A DNA stretch of 64,000 nt from Styela clava. Its lineage: Eukaryota; Chordata; Ascidiacea; Stolidobranchia; Styelidae. The stretch covers positions 22,659,135-22,723,134 of the forward strand of contig NC_135255.1 of the NCBI RefSeq assembly GCF_964204865.1, written 5' to 3'. Below, one piece after another: positions 1-12,677 of the stretch. The notes beneath the pieces are model-generated. The model ran no database searches, was not told the origin of the DNA, and worked only from the letters and a program-made list of their open reading frames with translations. The position numbers and the translations under genes are program-made. Each line of letters begins with the position of its first letter. Within the stretch, counting starts at the first letter, position 1.

Positions 1-445
1 CGGACCAAGTTTTTCTGGATTACACATCCTTGCAGTCAACCCAAAAACTGTCCGTTATATTTAATAATCAAGAGTATCAAGCAGCATTTATGAAACGTCA
101 CAAGACATACTTTCACGAAACGATTTGCACCTTCACTCCGAACACGACGTTCTAAAAGTAGCCACAGATACGTAGAACGGTACAACTTTCGGAAAGATAA
201 AATGCTTTTGGCACCGCAGAAGGCGTACGGGGTTCCATTGAGAAATTATGGCAACATTGTCAGCATCGTACTCTTTTATATGACTTTTCACGAAATTTTT
301 TATTGTAGTATTTGTACATCTCATGAAAACTAATTTTCAAATAAATCTAATAGCAGCGGGTCCCATTGAGAAATCACTGCTTTATGTTTCAAATGAAATC
401 AGGCCATATTCGGGTAAGCGATGTCTCCTCAGCTTGTAATATTCC

Positions 446-740
446 GGTGGTTCCCAGCCTTTTATATCTCGACACCCCCTTCCGAAGGCTTTTAGTTTTC
501 ATGTCCCCCTGTTTGCATTCCAGTGTTATTTTGATTGTTAGATTGTAAATGTTGTTCATGTTGATGAAATGCTCAAACAATTCATGAACAAAAAAGTGAA
601 AATACGCAGTGAAATAACCGTACCAAGCAATGGAACTACACATGACGGAGAGTTTTATCGTGTAGTGAAAGTAAAATCAGTTTTGCGTTTGTCATGGTGC
701 CCCCTGACTGCCCTTTGGTTCCCCGACTAGGAACCACTCC
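446..740. mobile_element. degenerate hAT-type MITE
   Basis: The left end reads GGTGGTTCCCAGCC and the right end has the inverted form GGAACCACTCC, the end type seen in many hAT elements. The interior (around 550-670) resembles a second copy near 54753-55030, sharing stretches around CAAACAATTCATG and GTGAAATAACC. No exact target duplication is visible, so the borders are approximate. Apart from this, 1-1784 shows no supportable gene. Confidence 0.5.
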
Positions 741-1792
741 CATATTCTATCCAATATTTTATTACTTACATGAGATAGACATTTAATATAATTGATGTGC
801 TAGCGATAGCGCCCACAAAAATTACATGACTCGAATTCTGCTGGTGATGCGTTTCTTCGCTATTAATAATTTCCCGAAGCAACTATTTCCCAACCAATAG
901 AATGCATCAGAAATGCGATTCATCAGTGACTCACGCCTGCTGATGCCAAAAGAAACGCAAGAAAGACGTGCCGTTTTGGATAACAAATGGCCTATGTACG
1001 AGAGAATTTAAATTTTGATGAGACAATTCTTGTCTTTGTATGAAATGCCATGAAATTTTAAAATTGAATATTGGTCAAAAACGTATTTATTGGACAAAAA
1101 ATGGTGCATATTGAACTTGTAAATTTGGGACGAAAATGGCGCCTATTCATATGTGAAATACTTGAAATAGGCGCTCAGTTCTGTTCGTACCTCCCGTTTA
1201 AACTTGCAACTTTTCAGAAATATACGCTTTGCGCGCCTGTCACCAAAAATACATCTACGACGTATTGGTTTATTTTCATGCCCTTAAAAAGCCCTAGCCA
1301 TAACGTGTCGACAAAATTAAACATACGAGGGAATTTGTGTTCGCAAACTTCATAAGAGTCATCGTATTCGAAGGATTTGAGGTAAACATCGCATGGTGGT
1401 GGTTCGCGAAACCGCAGGTCGAATACGGCTTTCTCTGGCAATTAAATCCACAAATGAGGGATGTTGTACAAGCAAGCTATTTTCCGAAACTAGATACGAC
1501 CGAGAGATCATAATTGCTACACTTTCAAATATTTTTTTCCACCTTTTCTTTACTACTCCAGAGCGGAGTATGTTGAATGCCGAGATTTTATGAGCACTGC
1601 GGGATGTTAGTTATATTTCTGGTCCTTTTCCAGTTAGGGTTAGGAAGGCAGATTGCACTGGAAATTCAAATTTCAATTCATTCCTAACTCTAACCCAACT
1701 GGTCGATAACTAATTTGTGATTACAAAACATGGCGGGATAATATTAGCGGGCTGGGCTAACTAAAAATTGGTCCATTTTCCTAACCTAAATA

Positions 1793-2028
1793 GGTACTCA
1801 TGTAGTATGTGAACCAAGATGGTGGACACCGGAACGTAGTATGTGTACCAGGTTAGGGTTAGGCCATAATTTCAGTTACAAGTACTACGGGAGTCACTTG
1901 GCTAGTCCCCGAACTCGTAATAGAACTAAAATAGGGAAAATAAGAATAAAATTATGTCTTAACCCCAACCTGGTACACATACTACGTTCCGGTGTCTGCC
2001 ATCTTGGTGCACATACTACGGGAGTGCC
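1793..2028. mobile_element. hAT-type MITE, long form (family A)
   Basis: A 236-bp palindromic element with long terminal inverted repeats. It is flanked by the exact 8-bp duplication CCTAAATA (1785-1792 and 2029-2036), the length produced by hAT transposases. The ends read GGTACTCATGTAGTATG and the inverted CATACTACGGGAGTGCC. The left arm contains CCAAGATGGTGGACACCGG and the right arm its inverted counterpart. There is no coding capacity. It is the most upstream of about 13 family members in this window. Confidence 0.85.
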
Positions 2029-2214
2029 CCTAAATATACATACAACTGAGAGATAGCATTTTGTATCGAAAATTTTATGAGGTTTCGTTCACAAATTAGC
2101 TCCGAGCCAGGCTTTTGACAAGCAGCCACATTACGCAACGTCTTGCTTTGTATTTATTTCCGGCCCTGCGTTGCATACCATATTTAGATGAGTCATGGAA
2201 TTTTTATTCCACAC

Positions 2215-2541
2215 CAGGGGTATGCAGCCATTAATACATGAGGGCTCGCTACAAAAATTTGGGTGAAACCGCGGGCCACACCTTTTTAACACAGGCTTTC
2301 TAGTAGTTCAAGCACAAAAATTTTGGTTATTGAGGGTCTGAAATGCGGTGTTTGCTTCGCACAAGCTAACTATTACTGCATTGTAACGTCATATACATAG
2401 ATAATAAATTGGACTCAGATATAGGCTTGGAAGCACTCGCACGTACCAGATTAAAACTAAATTAAAATCTCGTTTCGCGGGCCCTCAATTTTTTTGCTGA
2501 GGGCCGCATTTGAACCGCGGGCCGCAGGTTGCACACCCCTC
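2215..2541. mobile_element. hAT-like MITE relic
   Basis: It starts CAGGGGTATGCAGCC and ends GGTTGCACACCCCT, an imperfect terminal inverted repeat of the hAT type. Inside are repeated GCGGGCC / GGGCCGC boxes, as in several other elements here. No clear target duplication was found, so the borders are provisional. It lies just upstream of the first visible exon of the mucin-like gene. Confidence 0.5.
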
Positions 2542-2586
2542 ATCTAAATTTTCAACCTGCCACTAACCACTTCTTTATTTTCCTAG

Positions 2587-5500
2587 GAGCAACAGAGCAA
2601 CGAATCGGACGCCGAATCATTGATAAGCGATAAAAATAAAGCAGAAGACACGAAAGCTGGGGCAGCAGACGTCGAAATTGACGGTAAGATTCCAAGTTCT
2701 GTCGTTTTTTTCATCAACCTGTTTAAGCCTTCACTACAAATAACACACGGTTACGAGCTAACACTTATATATAACTCCCATTCTTGGGAGTGGGGGGATT
2801 GTTCAATTTCGGTATTGCCTACCAAAATTTTCCATGGGGCAAAATATCGAACCGGTTTTGAATTTTTTTTATATAAAAGACATGAACGCTGATTACAAAA
2901 GCAACAACTGCATTATTTGGTTCAATACCCCTCCCCTTCCCAAAATGTATACATATATACAATAAACGACATTAGCAATTGCATTCGGTGTTTGGATTCG
3001 CAACATAATCCGAGCAACGGGGTGTGCATGCTTCCACTCGTACGTAAATAGCTACTGTTTCATAAAAAGAAATCTTCCATGTTCTACAATGCCTACCGAA
3101 GCAGATTACACAGACGGCGCACGCGCCAAAACACACCAAGCTATTTAGTGAGGCCCTTGTCAAGAATTCTAACCCAACAGTTTATGTTTATAAAAGCGTC
3201 CTCTTTGACTTCAAATACATGTTTTTTACTGTTGCCGTTGTGTTAAATTGTTAAATTTTTCACTTCATTGTGTACATGGAAAAACGGATCTTTTGTGCGG
3301 CCCAGCTAGATGGGCGGCTAATGTTTCACATCTTTGGATTACATCATGAGTCAGATCGTGGGTTCGAATTCAAGATATTTGACCCAAATATACCCGGAAA
3401 TGCTGTTATTCTAACAAGAATATATCAGCATTTTCCAAGAAAGTAGTATATTTTTTCACCACACTAGATATACAAATTACAATAAATTAGGTAAAAGCAT
3501 TTGAGAGTGACGGGAACCGCGAGAAACTGATATTGGTTATCGAGCAGCGGTATCCATAAATAAGTAGACGCCTAGAATTACAGTTGGTAGACAGTAATTT
3601 ATGTTACTGCATAACCCCAAGGTGTAAAACGTGTACAATTACTAATTTCCAGTTCAATGTTTTGTGATATTTTTATCCACGAAGTCATATATTTTTAATT
3701 CATTTTAGCTGTTCCAGAAGTCGCGGTAACGGCGGGAAACGGGAAAAGGAATTCTGAAGACGTCGAGGGAGGACGTAAGTTACTTTTTCAAATTTTTCCT
3801 AAAACTTTTTAAAGTCATATTTGTGGAACTCTATATGTCACACCGGTGCGACCTATGTGAAGTGTCAAAACGTTTTTCACGATGCGTTATATGTTGCGAA
3901 AATATTATTAAAAACGCCAAGGGTGAAGGATACATACGACTCCGACACGATTAAAAAATTCAGACTCGCCAGAAAAACCGTTTGCAACCATTTTGGTTGA
4001 AAATTTCGACCCTGGTCAGCGCTTGGACCACGACACCAACACCAGCTAAAATCCGTTACCAACTCAACATTTATTGAAGCGACGGTAGTATTAATTAAAT
4101 CAACGCCATTAAGACACTTTTAAAATCACATTCGATATAGAGGCGCGTTGACGTTATTACGCCACCCTGGCAACGAAATCAAAATTGAACGATTCGGCAT
4201 TTATTTTGAATTTCGATTCCAACTCCGGAGTATTCAAAATCTAACCACTTCAAGATAATATGATATAACGGCAAAGATGAAGATTTTCACACAAATACAC
4301 CTGCAATTTCGGGGGAAGATATTATGCTGTTCTTAGTAATCAGTCCAATTCCAACTCGATATTTCTCTGAACGCGAACGTATATAAAAACAGAGACACGA
4401 GTTTGAGCATTACAATAACTATATTTTAACAGATAATCGCGTTGGCATTAATTACTAGAATACAAAATCAAACCATAAATATTAGCATTGTGAAAGGGAG
4501 CATGAGGTGTCCAAAACGAATGGAATATTCAAACCGATTCAAAACTCTTGGTTCTACTTCATTTAATAAAATACCATTTTGAGAAAAAAGTCTCACATCA
4601 AGGCCTTGGTTTCATTTCTGAAACAAGTGGGAAATGTAACATCAATAAAAGCACTGTTTATCACTCTTGTATTACTAACTTACAAGTCATTGAAATTACA
4701 TTAACTTATATGTGTTTGTAGTTGAACAGGACAATCATTAAAAATATATTTGACTCTCTATATTCATATCAAATTGGAATGTATTCGAAATTGTATATTA
4801 GGCACTTTTAGCCGATCCCCGGGTAGATCGTATATTTTCAATATATACAATATACATACATAAATATGGCCGAGTACATACACCCTCTCAACAGTTCAAA
4901 CAACGTACAATCAATGTATTTAACGTGAATTTCAACGACATTAATAACGCAAATACACGGTTGGAATTGCTTTGAAATTCACTTCAAATTTACGTTATTT
5001 TTAATTAAGAATGCGCGACACCTAAAACACATTTTTCACCTCGAGTGCTCGATAGGTAGATGGAAATAACAGGATGTCATTGATGCGTCATAAATGTCTC
5101 CATTGTGTTATCATAATACTGGCTTTTTGTTGGGTTTTTACAAAGGTAGCTGACAGCGGTTATATTGTGTAAAATCATTAAGACAGCAATTTATATGTTG
5201 TAGAACAGGGGGCTCCAACTCAAAACATGTCGCGGGCCATTTCTTTAAATTTATTAACCACGCAGTCCGCAAGAAATTAGGTACAACATATTCATTTACT
5301 TGTGCTGGATATTTGGTCTCGATGTTTGGCCTTATTTTGCGTTGGTTTGCTAGTCTTAGGACAACATGCAAATGCTCGTCCGTTAGTTGTGTGCGAAGGG
5401 CTGATTTACTAACTTTCATAGTTGAAAAAAAACTGCTCGCAAATATAAGAACTGCGAAACATCGCAGGTATGCGACGTGAATGTGCAATTAGCTTTGCAA

Positions 5501-8500
5501 ACCTTTCTTCGGGCACAATGGACTGACCGAAACTCGTTTATTTCGTAATAATGAACTTATGAAATTATTGCATTTATAATTGAATTATAACAATAGAGTA
5601 AAACATTAACGTGGATAACAGGGGGAAATTTTTGCTTCATTTTTTACAGTTTGTCGGACCGGACTCTTGATAATAAATGACACGATAAAACTTACTAATA
5701 GTTGACATTGTACCGCTTTAGTTTATTGTGGAAAAATCCCAACCATGACGCGGGCCGCAAAAAAATGCCTGGCGGGCCGCGTGTTGGAGATCCCTGTTGT
5801 AGAATGATATACCGATGTTCCCTCCACGCAGAAGGCTATTTGTGCAATATATTCCTTATTTACAACCTGCTGTATGGCAGTCCAATATGCCCGTGTGGGG
5901 GAGGCCATTTCAAATGACGATTGAGACCATGTCCATCTATATTTCTATTCTAACCTGCTCTCTTCTGTGTCGCAGCCCAATAGCCCTCTTATTGTGTATA
6001 AGCATTTCATTTGTCGATTGGGACAATATTGGTAATTTGCTGTCTATGGCAGCCCAATAGCTCACTACAGGGGAAGTCATTCAAAGTACGATTGGGACCA
6101 TATATCATTTCCTATTTCCAACTAACCTACTATCTATATGGCAGCCCTAAAGCCCTCTATGGAAGACAACAACATAGTAAAAAAAGGGTCCATCCCTTCG
6201 TGCCCAATAAAAAAAAACTTCAGTATTCCGGATTTAGGAAAAGGGGACGAAGTCGTTTTCGTCTAACAAGGAGTCCGAAGCTAAGTTGGATAAATAATTT
6301 TCCAACTGTCATGCCCTGAATATGCTGCGTTCACCACGCCTTCAAAATAGATAGCAGAAAATTTTAGACATGAAAATACATCTTAAAAATTCCATCTGAG
6401 TCTCATCTTGATATATTTACCCTAACTTCTATTAAAAGATTTTTTAATGGATTCATTGCATAATGTTATACTTTTAGGGCTTGTTTCATAATTTTCTCGG
6501 TGAAATTCTTTGGACAGAATTATAAAAACAAAAATATATTTTATCGTTACAGGCACTTTCGTTGGTCGTCAAGAGATCGGACCAGGGCCGGAAGGTTTTG
6601 GCGATCGTATGAAGAAATACAAGTTAGAAATTATCGTTGGGGTTCTGATCGCGATCCTGCTTATCGTTATCATTGTTCTACTTGTAACCACTCTTGGTGG
6701 TGGAGGATCAGGACAAAGTAAGTCGATTGCAAGCACGTAACACTTGATTGAGTGGTTGGATAAGCAACAGGGTTCTGCTAATACCGTCCAATGGCAGGGT
6801 CGTAACGAGGAATGTTCAAAGTGGGGGTTCTCAAGTTCCCAATAGCCAAGTTAGACCGTAACAGCTAGCGCTTCCGATTGGAGACCGGAAAACATGGCTT
6901 TTCGAAAATCGTGAGGGTTTAAAAAGCTAAATTATATACGTCTTTTTTAAGTGGTCACTGATATCTAACGATAGCTGAAAAGTCACCTTCGCTTTGAACA
7001 AGCCCAGTGAGATATTATTGTTGAAACGACCGAATCTTTCTGGTTCGCCATTACCTTATTAATATTGCAACGGTACGACTTAACCGGAATACCGGTAGGT
7101 GCTCGCCACTAATACAGTCTAGTAATACTGTAATACTTAGATCAGAAGATCCAATGTGCTGCAAAGACACACAAATAGGTTCGAAGTTCACGATGCAAAC
7201 GAAGAGACTTTATTAAAATAGTGTAAAATCCACGCTTAAAGCAGATAAAATAAGAGCGACAAAATACGGTCCTTACTCAGCGACAGCAAAAGCAAAGAAG
7301 GGCAGACACTGCGAATCCGAAGCAGTTCACATATGCAGTGGTGGTTGGAGTCGAGTAACTGAAACCAACTGTCGGGCGAATTAGGGCTCAGACTCCACAC
7401 ACCAATGCATATGCAATAACCAGACAAGAAATATAAATAAAATAATAAACAATAAAAAATAGTACCACTCCAGTCCCGCCACAATATATTACCCCCTGGG
7501 TTAGTGAGATGGAGCGTGGAATTTTAATCCGAGATGTGTAATCGACTTATATGAACCCCCGCCCTCCGTTAGAATCACATAAGAACCCCGCCCCCATACG
7601 AAGATACTCCCTTTCAACATAATATATATGAATAAACAACATATTTTATAGGCCATGTCGAATACTTTCAGTTGAGCCAGATCATATGGATATCCCTTCC
7701 CTCCAAGTATGTTTGGGGTGAAGAGCATAATATGATCCGTGTAATCTGCTATGTCAATACTGTTATCGGTTTAACCGATGGGCCATGCTCTTCACAACTC
7801 ATTTGCATACTAGTCGTCTCACGGCGGAGGTTTTCATAATTGTCGACTCTGCATTTCGAGACAGTGAGTCAGATTCGGAAGACAGCTTTACTATGAATAT
7901 CAGCAATTCACTACATAACAGCAGCGCCCATATAAATCTAGTGCAAAGCACTTTCGCCGTTGTTTGTCGACCTCGAGTTGCCGGTCAGTTTAAAATCACT
8001 CCAAACAATTCTCTATACCAGCGACTACTGGAACGTAAAGAGCTCCTATTTTGAGTGGACCGGTAACTTTACTATTCGGCATTGTCTACACAATTTATTG
8101 CACCCTGGGTGAAGCGTTGGGCACGAAGTTTGATTGTAGTATCTTCAACCTGGTATGAAAACAGAGGTCCAATTCTGTAACCAGCGCAGGGCATTGGTTG
8201 AAAAAAATTCAGTACGTTACTTTTACGGTAGTTTATAATTTGTGTATAAATATGAGTAATATTAAACGCAAACACAAAGTAAAATCTTTGTGCTAAATTT
8301 TTCACTGCCCGTGGCGAGTTTCTGATAATGATGCCCCTTATAGCTAACTTCAAAAATACGGGGGATAAAATTATTGATGTTGTTATACATGAGGATTAAT
8401 AAATGAAAGGTGCGGCCAGGGGCGGCTGCAAAGGTCTGTCAGGGGTCGCTGCCCCTATGGCACTCACTCCCTATGGCCCGCTCCTGCAACAACAGATAAA

Positions 8501-9185
8501 CAAACTACAATAAGGCGCATTGGAAAATTCATTACAAATATTAAAATTTATTACAATTTTGGATGTTGTTATGACACCACTGCCCCTATGGTCCGCCCCT
8601 GCAACCCACGACCCCCCCCCCCCCCCCATATTTCTCCCGACTTTGAAAACGCGGCAATGGCAATGCAACAACAGATAAACAGAAAGCACATCGGAAAAAT
8701 TCATTACAATTTATCTAACTGATTTAACATATCTTTATGCAGACACATCGACACTTTCACCAAATGTGGGGAAAACCACTACCGGAACAACTACCACTAC
8801 GATGGCTACTGCAACGGAAGGAGGGTCTGGGATTGCAACAACTGGAGCAGCAATGCCAGTGAGCACTACTAAAATGGGTATTTTATCCCCCACCCATGCT
8901 ACGACCATCGAGACCATGGAGGAAGTTACCACTGCTGAAGCCGTTACCACTGCTGAAGCCGTTACCACTACCACAATGCGAACCAATACCACAACGCAAA
9001 CCACTACCACAATGCAAACCACAACCGTAAGCCCCCCAACCACCATTACCAAAGCACCTAACACAACAACCACTACTCAATCGACCACCCCCGCCCCCAC
9101 TGTTGCTGTCACAAATTCTGAAACACTCCCGGTCGTCACACCGCCTCCCGAAATGACCATGAAGCCTACCAACGGCACTGGATAA
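2587..9185 (+). CDS. mucin-like single-pass membrane protein (5' end missing)
   Basis: Four exons join in phase: 2587-2683, 3709-3774, 6553-6717 and 8743-9185 (stop TAA). All four acceptors end in AG and all three donors begin with GT. The first visible exon opens at a TAG|G acceptor with no ATG in frame, so the start lies in an exon upstream that I could not identify. The visible product is about 256 residues: an acidic N-terminal part, then KKYK directly before a hydrophobic segment (about 24 residues, LEIIVGVLIAIL...), a GGGGSG hinge, and a C-terminal domain of about 147 residues dominated by Thr, Pro and Ser. Positive charges before the membrane segment suggest a type II topology with an O-glycosylated outside domain. 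I recognise no named family; cell-surface mucin or glycoprotein is inference. Function unknown. Confidence 0.75.
3296..3390 (+). repeat. tRNA-like SINE head fragment
   Basis: A stretch in the first visible intron of the mucin-like gene carries a B-box-like GGGTTCGAATTC (about 3359-3370), with a possible A-box about 50 bases upstream. This spacing fits a tRNA-derived SINE head. A shared motif GGTTATCGAGCAGCG follows at 3534 and recurs near 20127 and, as GATTATCGAGCAGC, near 43052, so it belongs to a further dispersed repeat. The rest of the intron 2684-3708 shows nothing I can name. Confidence 0.4.
5206..5796 (-). mobile_element. hAT transposon remnant with 8-bp target duplication
   Basis: A 591-bp element starts CAGGGGGCTCCAACTC and ends GTGTTGGAGATCCCTG (imperfect inverted repeats). 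It is flanked on both sides by TTGTAGAA (5198-5205 and 5797-5804), an exact 8-bp duplication. It has kept part of a transposase gene on the minus strand (see 5300-5488). It lies in the 2.8-kb intron 3775-6552 of the mucin-like gene. Confidence 0.85.
5300..5488 (-). pseudogene. hAT transposase C-terminal fragment
   Basis: The minus-strand reading frame contains STMKVSKSALRTQLTDEHL followed by a short hydrophobic helix. This resembles the end of animal hAT transposases (the hATC dimerisation region, of the kind found in Charlie and GTF2IRD2-like proteins). Only this fragment is left: there is no catalytic core, and the frame runs into unrelated sequence afterwards. It is a relic, not a working gene. 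Confidence 0.6.
5860..6165. repeat. diverged tandem repeat, about 130-bp unit
   Basis: Roughly three diverged units each carry the same run of words: a CTGTNTATGGCAGCCCAATA-like box, then GCCCTCT or GCTCACT, then (C)GATTGGGACCATAT. A related single block lies at about 19430-19600 in the upstream desert, so the unit is dispersed as well as tandem. It is in an intron of the mucin-like gene and shows no coding signal. Confidence 0.55.
6718..8742. other. intron of the mucin-like gene, no gene seen
   Basis: A 2.0-kb intron between the membrane-segment exon and the Thr-rich exon. It holds a C homopolymer run near 8610-8627 and two similar stretches (about 8402-8560 and 8575-8720) sharing CTATGGNCCGC and CAACAGATAAACA, which look like a diverged local duplication. 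Open frames here have no recognisable domain. Confidence 0.5.
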
Positions 9186-10293
9186 CTTTGAGACTGTTTG
9201 AAGCTTATATCACCAATTTATGACATTCGAAGACTTTATTCATTCCAATGAAATCGCCGATAATATTCCAGGCTTGTCCATGGGACATATTTTGGGGCAT
9301 CTTATCCCATAGAATTTTATGCCTGTCCCATCCCATCCCATGGGATTCTCATTGGAATACAATTCAATAGAAATTGTTAAATTTAGGTTTAGCGTCCACT
9401 AAATAGGACTGCGTGTGCAAAGAGACATGCAAAACAACAAAATTCATTGACTTTTTTAACTTTGAAAATACAGAACTATTTTATGGGAAATACAAAAGTG
9501 TGCTGTCCCATCCCATGTGATGGACACGCCTGAATATTCGCAAATAAAAATAGGGCCTTTCGCCTATTGCAAGAAGTGCTAATAGACTATGATAGAATTC
9601 GAATATAGATGGAATTCGAAATTTATAATAGTAAAACCTAATTTTCGAGATTTCATTGCAAAATCCTTAAATTAATAGGAGGTATATTAATTTGGTTATT
9701 CCCCTTTTTTATTATTAATTCCAATTTCTGCGATTTAAACTCTGGACATAGACATGGTATATTCGGCAAAATAAATTCAACGAAAATACTCCAACCAAAA
9801 AAAAGCTTTGAAAATATTCAAGTTAACTCAGCATAAACAAAGCGGTCTTTAAACTCGGGAAGCGAGTCCCAGGCAATATATCGAAATCTCCGCCAATTTT
9901 ATTTATTTTAACATAATCGTGATATTTAGTTCACATTTTCGGAGGAAAACTTGCAAATTATATTTATATTGACATGAACTGATTGAAAGTGCCGCGTCAA
10001 CAGTATCTTTAACCTTTCGAGTATTTGATTCGGACCGCACCTGATTCTTTATTTTGGATCATTAGCCCCACTTCTGAAGTTTCCTTTTATAAAATAACAT
10101 TTATAGTTTTGAATATATATAAAAAGAACTATAACACCATAATAAACAATCTTGATTAGCTAATAATCATTAGCCGGTCGAGGAAGTGCGCTTTTAGGGA
10201 TGCCGAAATAGAATTTCTGGAAAGACCAGACCCAAATAATTTTGAAGTTTTGTATGTGGATCTTTGGTAAAATAGTTGAGTAGCCCTGCTTTT
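9186..10293. other. 3' flank of mucin-like gene, no gene seen
   Basis: AT-rich sequence after the stop codon. Three runs of TCCCATCCCATG-like words (about 9325-9345 and 9505-9525) form a short degenerate simple repeat. Possible AATAAA polyadenylation signals occur, for example near 9543, but none can be assigned with certainty. Confidence 0.4.
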
Positions 10294-10495
10294 GGGTGTC
10301 CATAAAGTCCCTCCACAATTTCAATTTTGTTATGAAGTCAGTTCTAATATATCTTAACCAGGTTTGTTGTTTTTTTAACAATAATTGTTGAAGTATTTTT
10401 ACGTCATTTAATACACCTGTGAGGGACAAAACAACATACGGTTCGATAAATTCTCTTCGCAATTTAAAAAAAAATTAGGGCTTTATGGGAACGCT
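10294..10495. mobile_element. mariner-type MITE (degenerate)
   Basis: Starts GGGTGTCCATAAAGTCC and ends in a damaged inverted copy (CTTTATGGGAACGCTATA). The interior matches the better-preserved copies at 23894-24089 and 39215-39405. The intact relatives have TA next to both ends, as expected for Tc1/mariner insertions. No coding capacity. Confidence 0.6.
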
Positions 10496-10699
10496 ATATA
10501 GATTCGATAGCTCTTGGTATTTCAGCGGTCACCCATCACGATCTATTTTACGTTCGCGAGGGCGCGCGTTATCTTGCATTGAGCAAACTTCCGTGGAAAA
10601 AATCGCAATTTTGCCGCAAAATATAGGGAGTAAAATCATGGAAGACTTCACGGATCAAAAAACCTTGCAAGACTAATAGTAATTTTTCATTAAAAAGCT

Positions 10700-10915
10700 C
10701 TAAATAATATATATTTGTTTAAAGTTTCGCGCTGCCGCCCCAAACAGCGATCTGAACACACATGCACTGGTATATAGACTTTGTTCCTAAAATAACCAAA
10801 ATCTTTCTCGATATAAAGATATTTCACCCAACAGGTAGGCGAGACGGGATTTGAATCCAAAACTCTTAGCATACAAAGCCAACCCATTTAAGTCCAATGC
10901 GCTGTCCCTACGCCC
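10700..10915 (-). repeat. tRNA-derived SINE (second family)
   Basis: On the minus strand a tRNA-like head is visible: GGACAGCGCATTGGACTT (A-box region), then about 45 bases later GGATTCAAATCCCG (B-box region). An unrelated body follows. That is the layout of an RNA polymerase III SINE. It is different in sequence from the SINE at 38560-38912. Confidence 0.55.
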
Positions 10916-11789
10916 AAAGGCTAAACCTGAATTCACACATATATATAAGCGAGTGTCCCGAGGCTAGTGTTTTTTTCATCAATGCAACGTGTTTAATTTA
11001 ATAACGTTTACTCGCCATCGCATCGACTCTAAAAGAGGCGTCAGGGCATCACCGCTACCCAATTCAGATTTTAAATAATTTTTTCATTCGTGTATCGTTT
11101 TTGAAATTATTTTTATGTACTTGATATAACTGTTGAATTTTTATATTTCTCGCTAACCAGCATTGTACCTTTGATTTTAAAATTCCCTGATGGAGTGATA
11201 ATCTGACAGGAATGAGAAACCGAGTAGCACAAGTTGCCGAATTTTATGCAGCAGTTTCACTCTTGCACCCCAAAAATGGCTCTGAACAAGCAGCATCGAA
11301 TGACCAGTCTAATTTTTTTTATTAATGTCCACAGCATCACTAATATACAAGTGGCCAATATTTGTCTTATTAATGTCCCACATCCTGTTTTATGACGTTT
11401 TTCACATCAAAGAAGGTTATGGATATGTAGTCACTGATACATAAAAAGTCACTATTTTTTAAAATGATAGGAATTGCCGGCTCGACCACAAACGGGACGA
11501 GATGAGAGAGGGTTAAACTTTAGATAATTAAACGCCTTTACCAGCCTATCAACGCATCAACCCAACATTTTTTTATATATTTTTCTCAATATTTTACATT
11601 TTTCGTGTTTTACAAACTTGCCCACAGAAAAAAATACATGAAAACATATAATTATTCCAGCAAACATGTTTTTGACATTGCAAGTGTTTTTGCACTGCAG
11701 GGGGAATTTTATGTACTTCATCTATCTATGTAAGTTATTTTGTGTCATCCATCTCTATTTCACATGATCGTCGACATTAGTGTTTATCC
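10916..11789. other. intergenic, no gene seen
   Basis: AT-rich sequence without a reading frame, RNA gene or bounded repeat that I can support. Confidence 0.4.
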
Positions 11790-12112
11790 ATGGCATGGGC
11801 AAATTACGGCACGCGGGCTAATTTCGGCCCGCTGGGTAATTCAATCTGGCCCACGTGATGCTGCTACAACCAAACTAACACCAAATTTCAATTTTTTTTA
11901 GCTAAAATAGCTCAAGGAATTTGTTGAGATTGCGATTAAATTTAGTTTTTGCACAAGGCTTTTTGTTTTTCTCTTTTGCTTTTGTAACACTGTAAATATT
12001 GTTTACAAAATGTAACTTTTTACGTCACACTCACATGACCCGCCAGTCTGAGCGGGCAAAATTTTTAACCCATGTTTCAAAAACTGTTCACATCCCTGGA
12101 CTATAGCCGTGT
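11790..12112. mobile_element. hAT-like repeat, GGCCCGC family
   Basis: Shares long stretches with 39612-40205, for example TAATTCAATCTGGCCC, GTTGAGATTGCGATTAAATT and TGTAACNCTGTAAATATTG. The 39.6-kb copy carries an additional nested MITE. Terminal repeats are too decayed here to fix the borders exactly. Confidence 0.5.
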
Positions 12113-12677
12113 ACCACGGGAGCTGGACATAGTTCAGTCGCCGTAAAAATTATATTATGTGGAATTTCTTTTTTAACAAAAATATCCGATTTACTATTAT
12201 AAGACACGATAAAAGTTATGTTATGTGTAATCGATTTTTTCACTGCAAAAATGTGAAACGTTCATTATAGATTATAAAAGTGAAAATCTTTTAATTTAAA
12301 TTAACAAAATTTATCGTACTATTGTCTGATGTTTCTTGAAGTTCATTATTTTAACTATTTCGTAAGATCAATTTTGCGAACTTAGAAAGTGAGATAAGAT
12401 TGATTTTTTATGCTATTGATATGCAATTTTATTGTTTTTTTCTCGTTTAAATGATATCTTCAAAATATAATATACGGAATAAAAATATATTCGATCTTAT
12501 GAAGAGACTAGATTATTTGATTCAGTTGCTTTGGGTTGAATATAACTTAGAAGTGAAACTTCGGAGACAGTTTACGTATGAATCCCTGAGCCCGCCCTCC
12601 AATGGACTAAATGGCAAAAGTTTTTGTTTGGCCGCCCATGACATTTTCATTATAAATAACTTTTTGATTAATCATTT

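Noticed and set aside
1617-1705. Inverted repeat around CCAGTTAGGGTTAGGAA
   Set aside because: TTAGGG-like words suggested an internal telomere repeat, but there are only one or two units, and TTAGGGTTAGG also occurs inside the MITEs, so no telomeric array is supported.
3345-3385. Functional tRNA gene
   Set aside because: A B-box word is present, but no full cloverleaf can be drawn. The same holds for 10840-10870 and 38634-38645; all fit SINE heads better.
8735-9080. Val-rich and Gly/Cys-rich minus-strand open frames
   Set aside because: They are reverse translations of the Thr-rich exon at 8743-9185, whose plus-strand frame is continuous with upstream exons.
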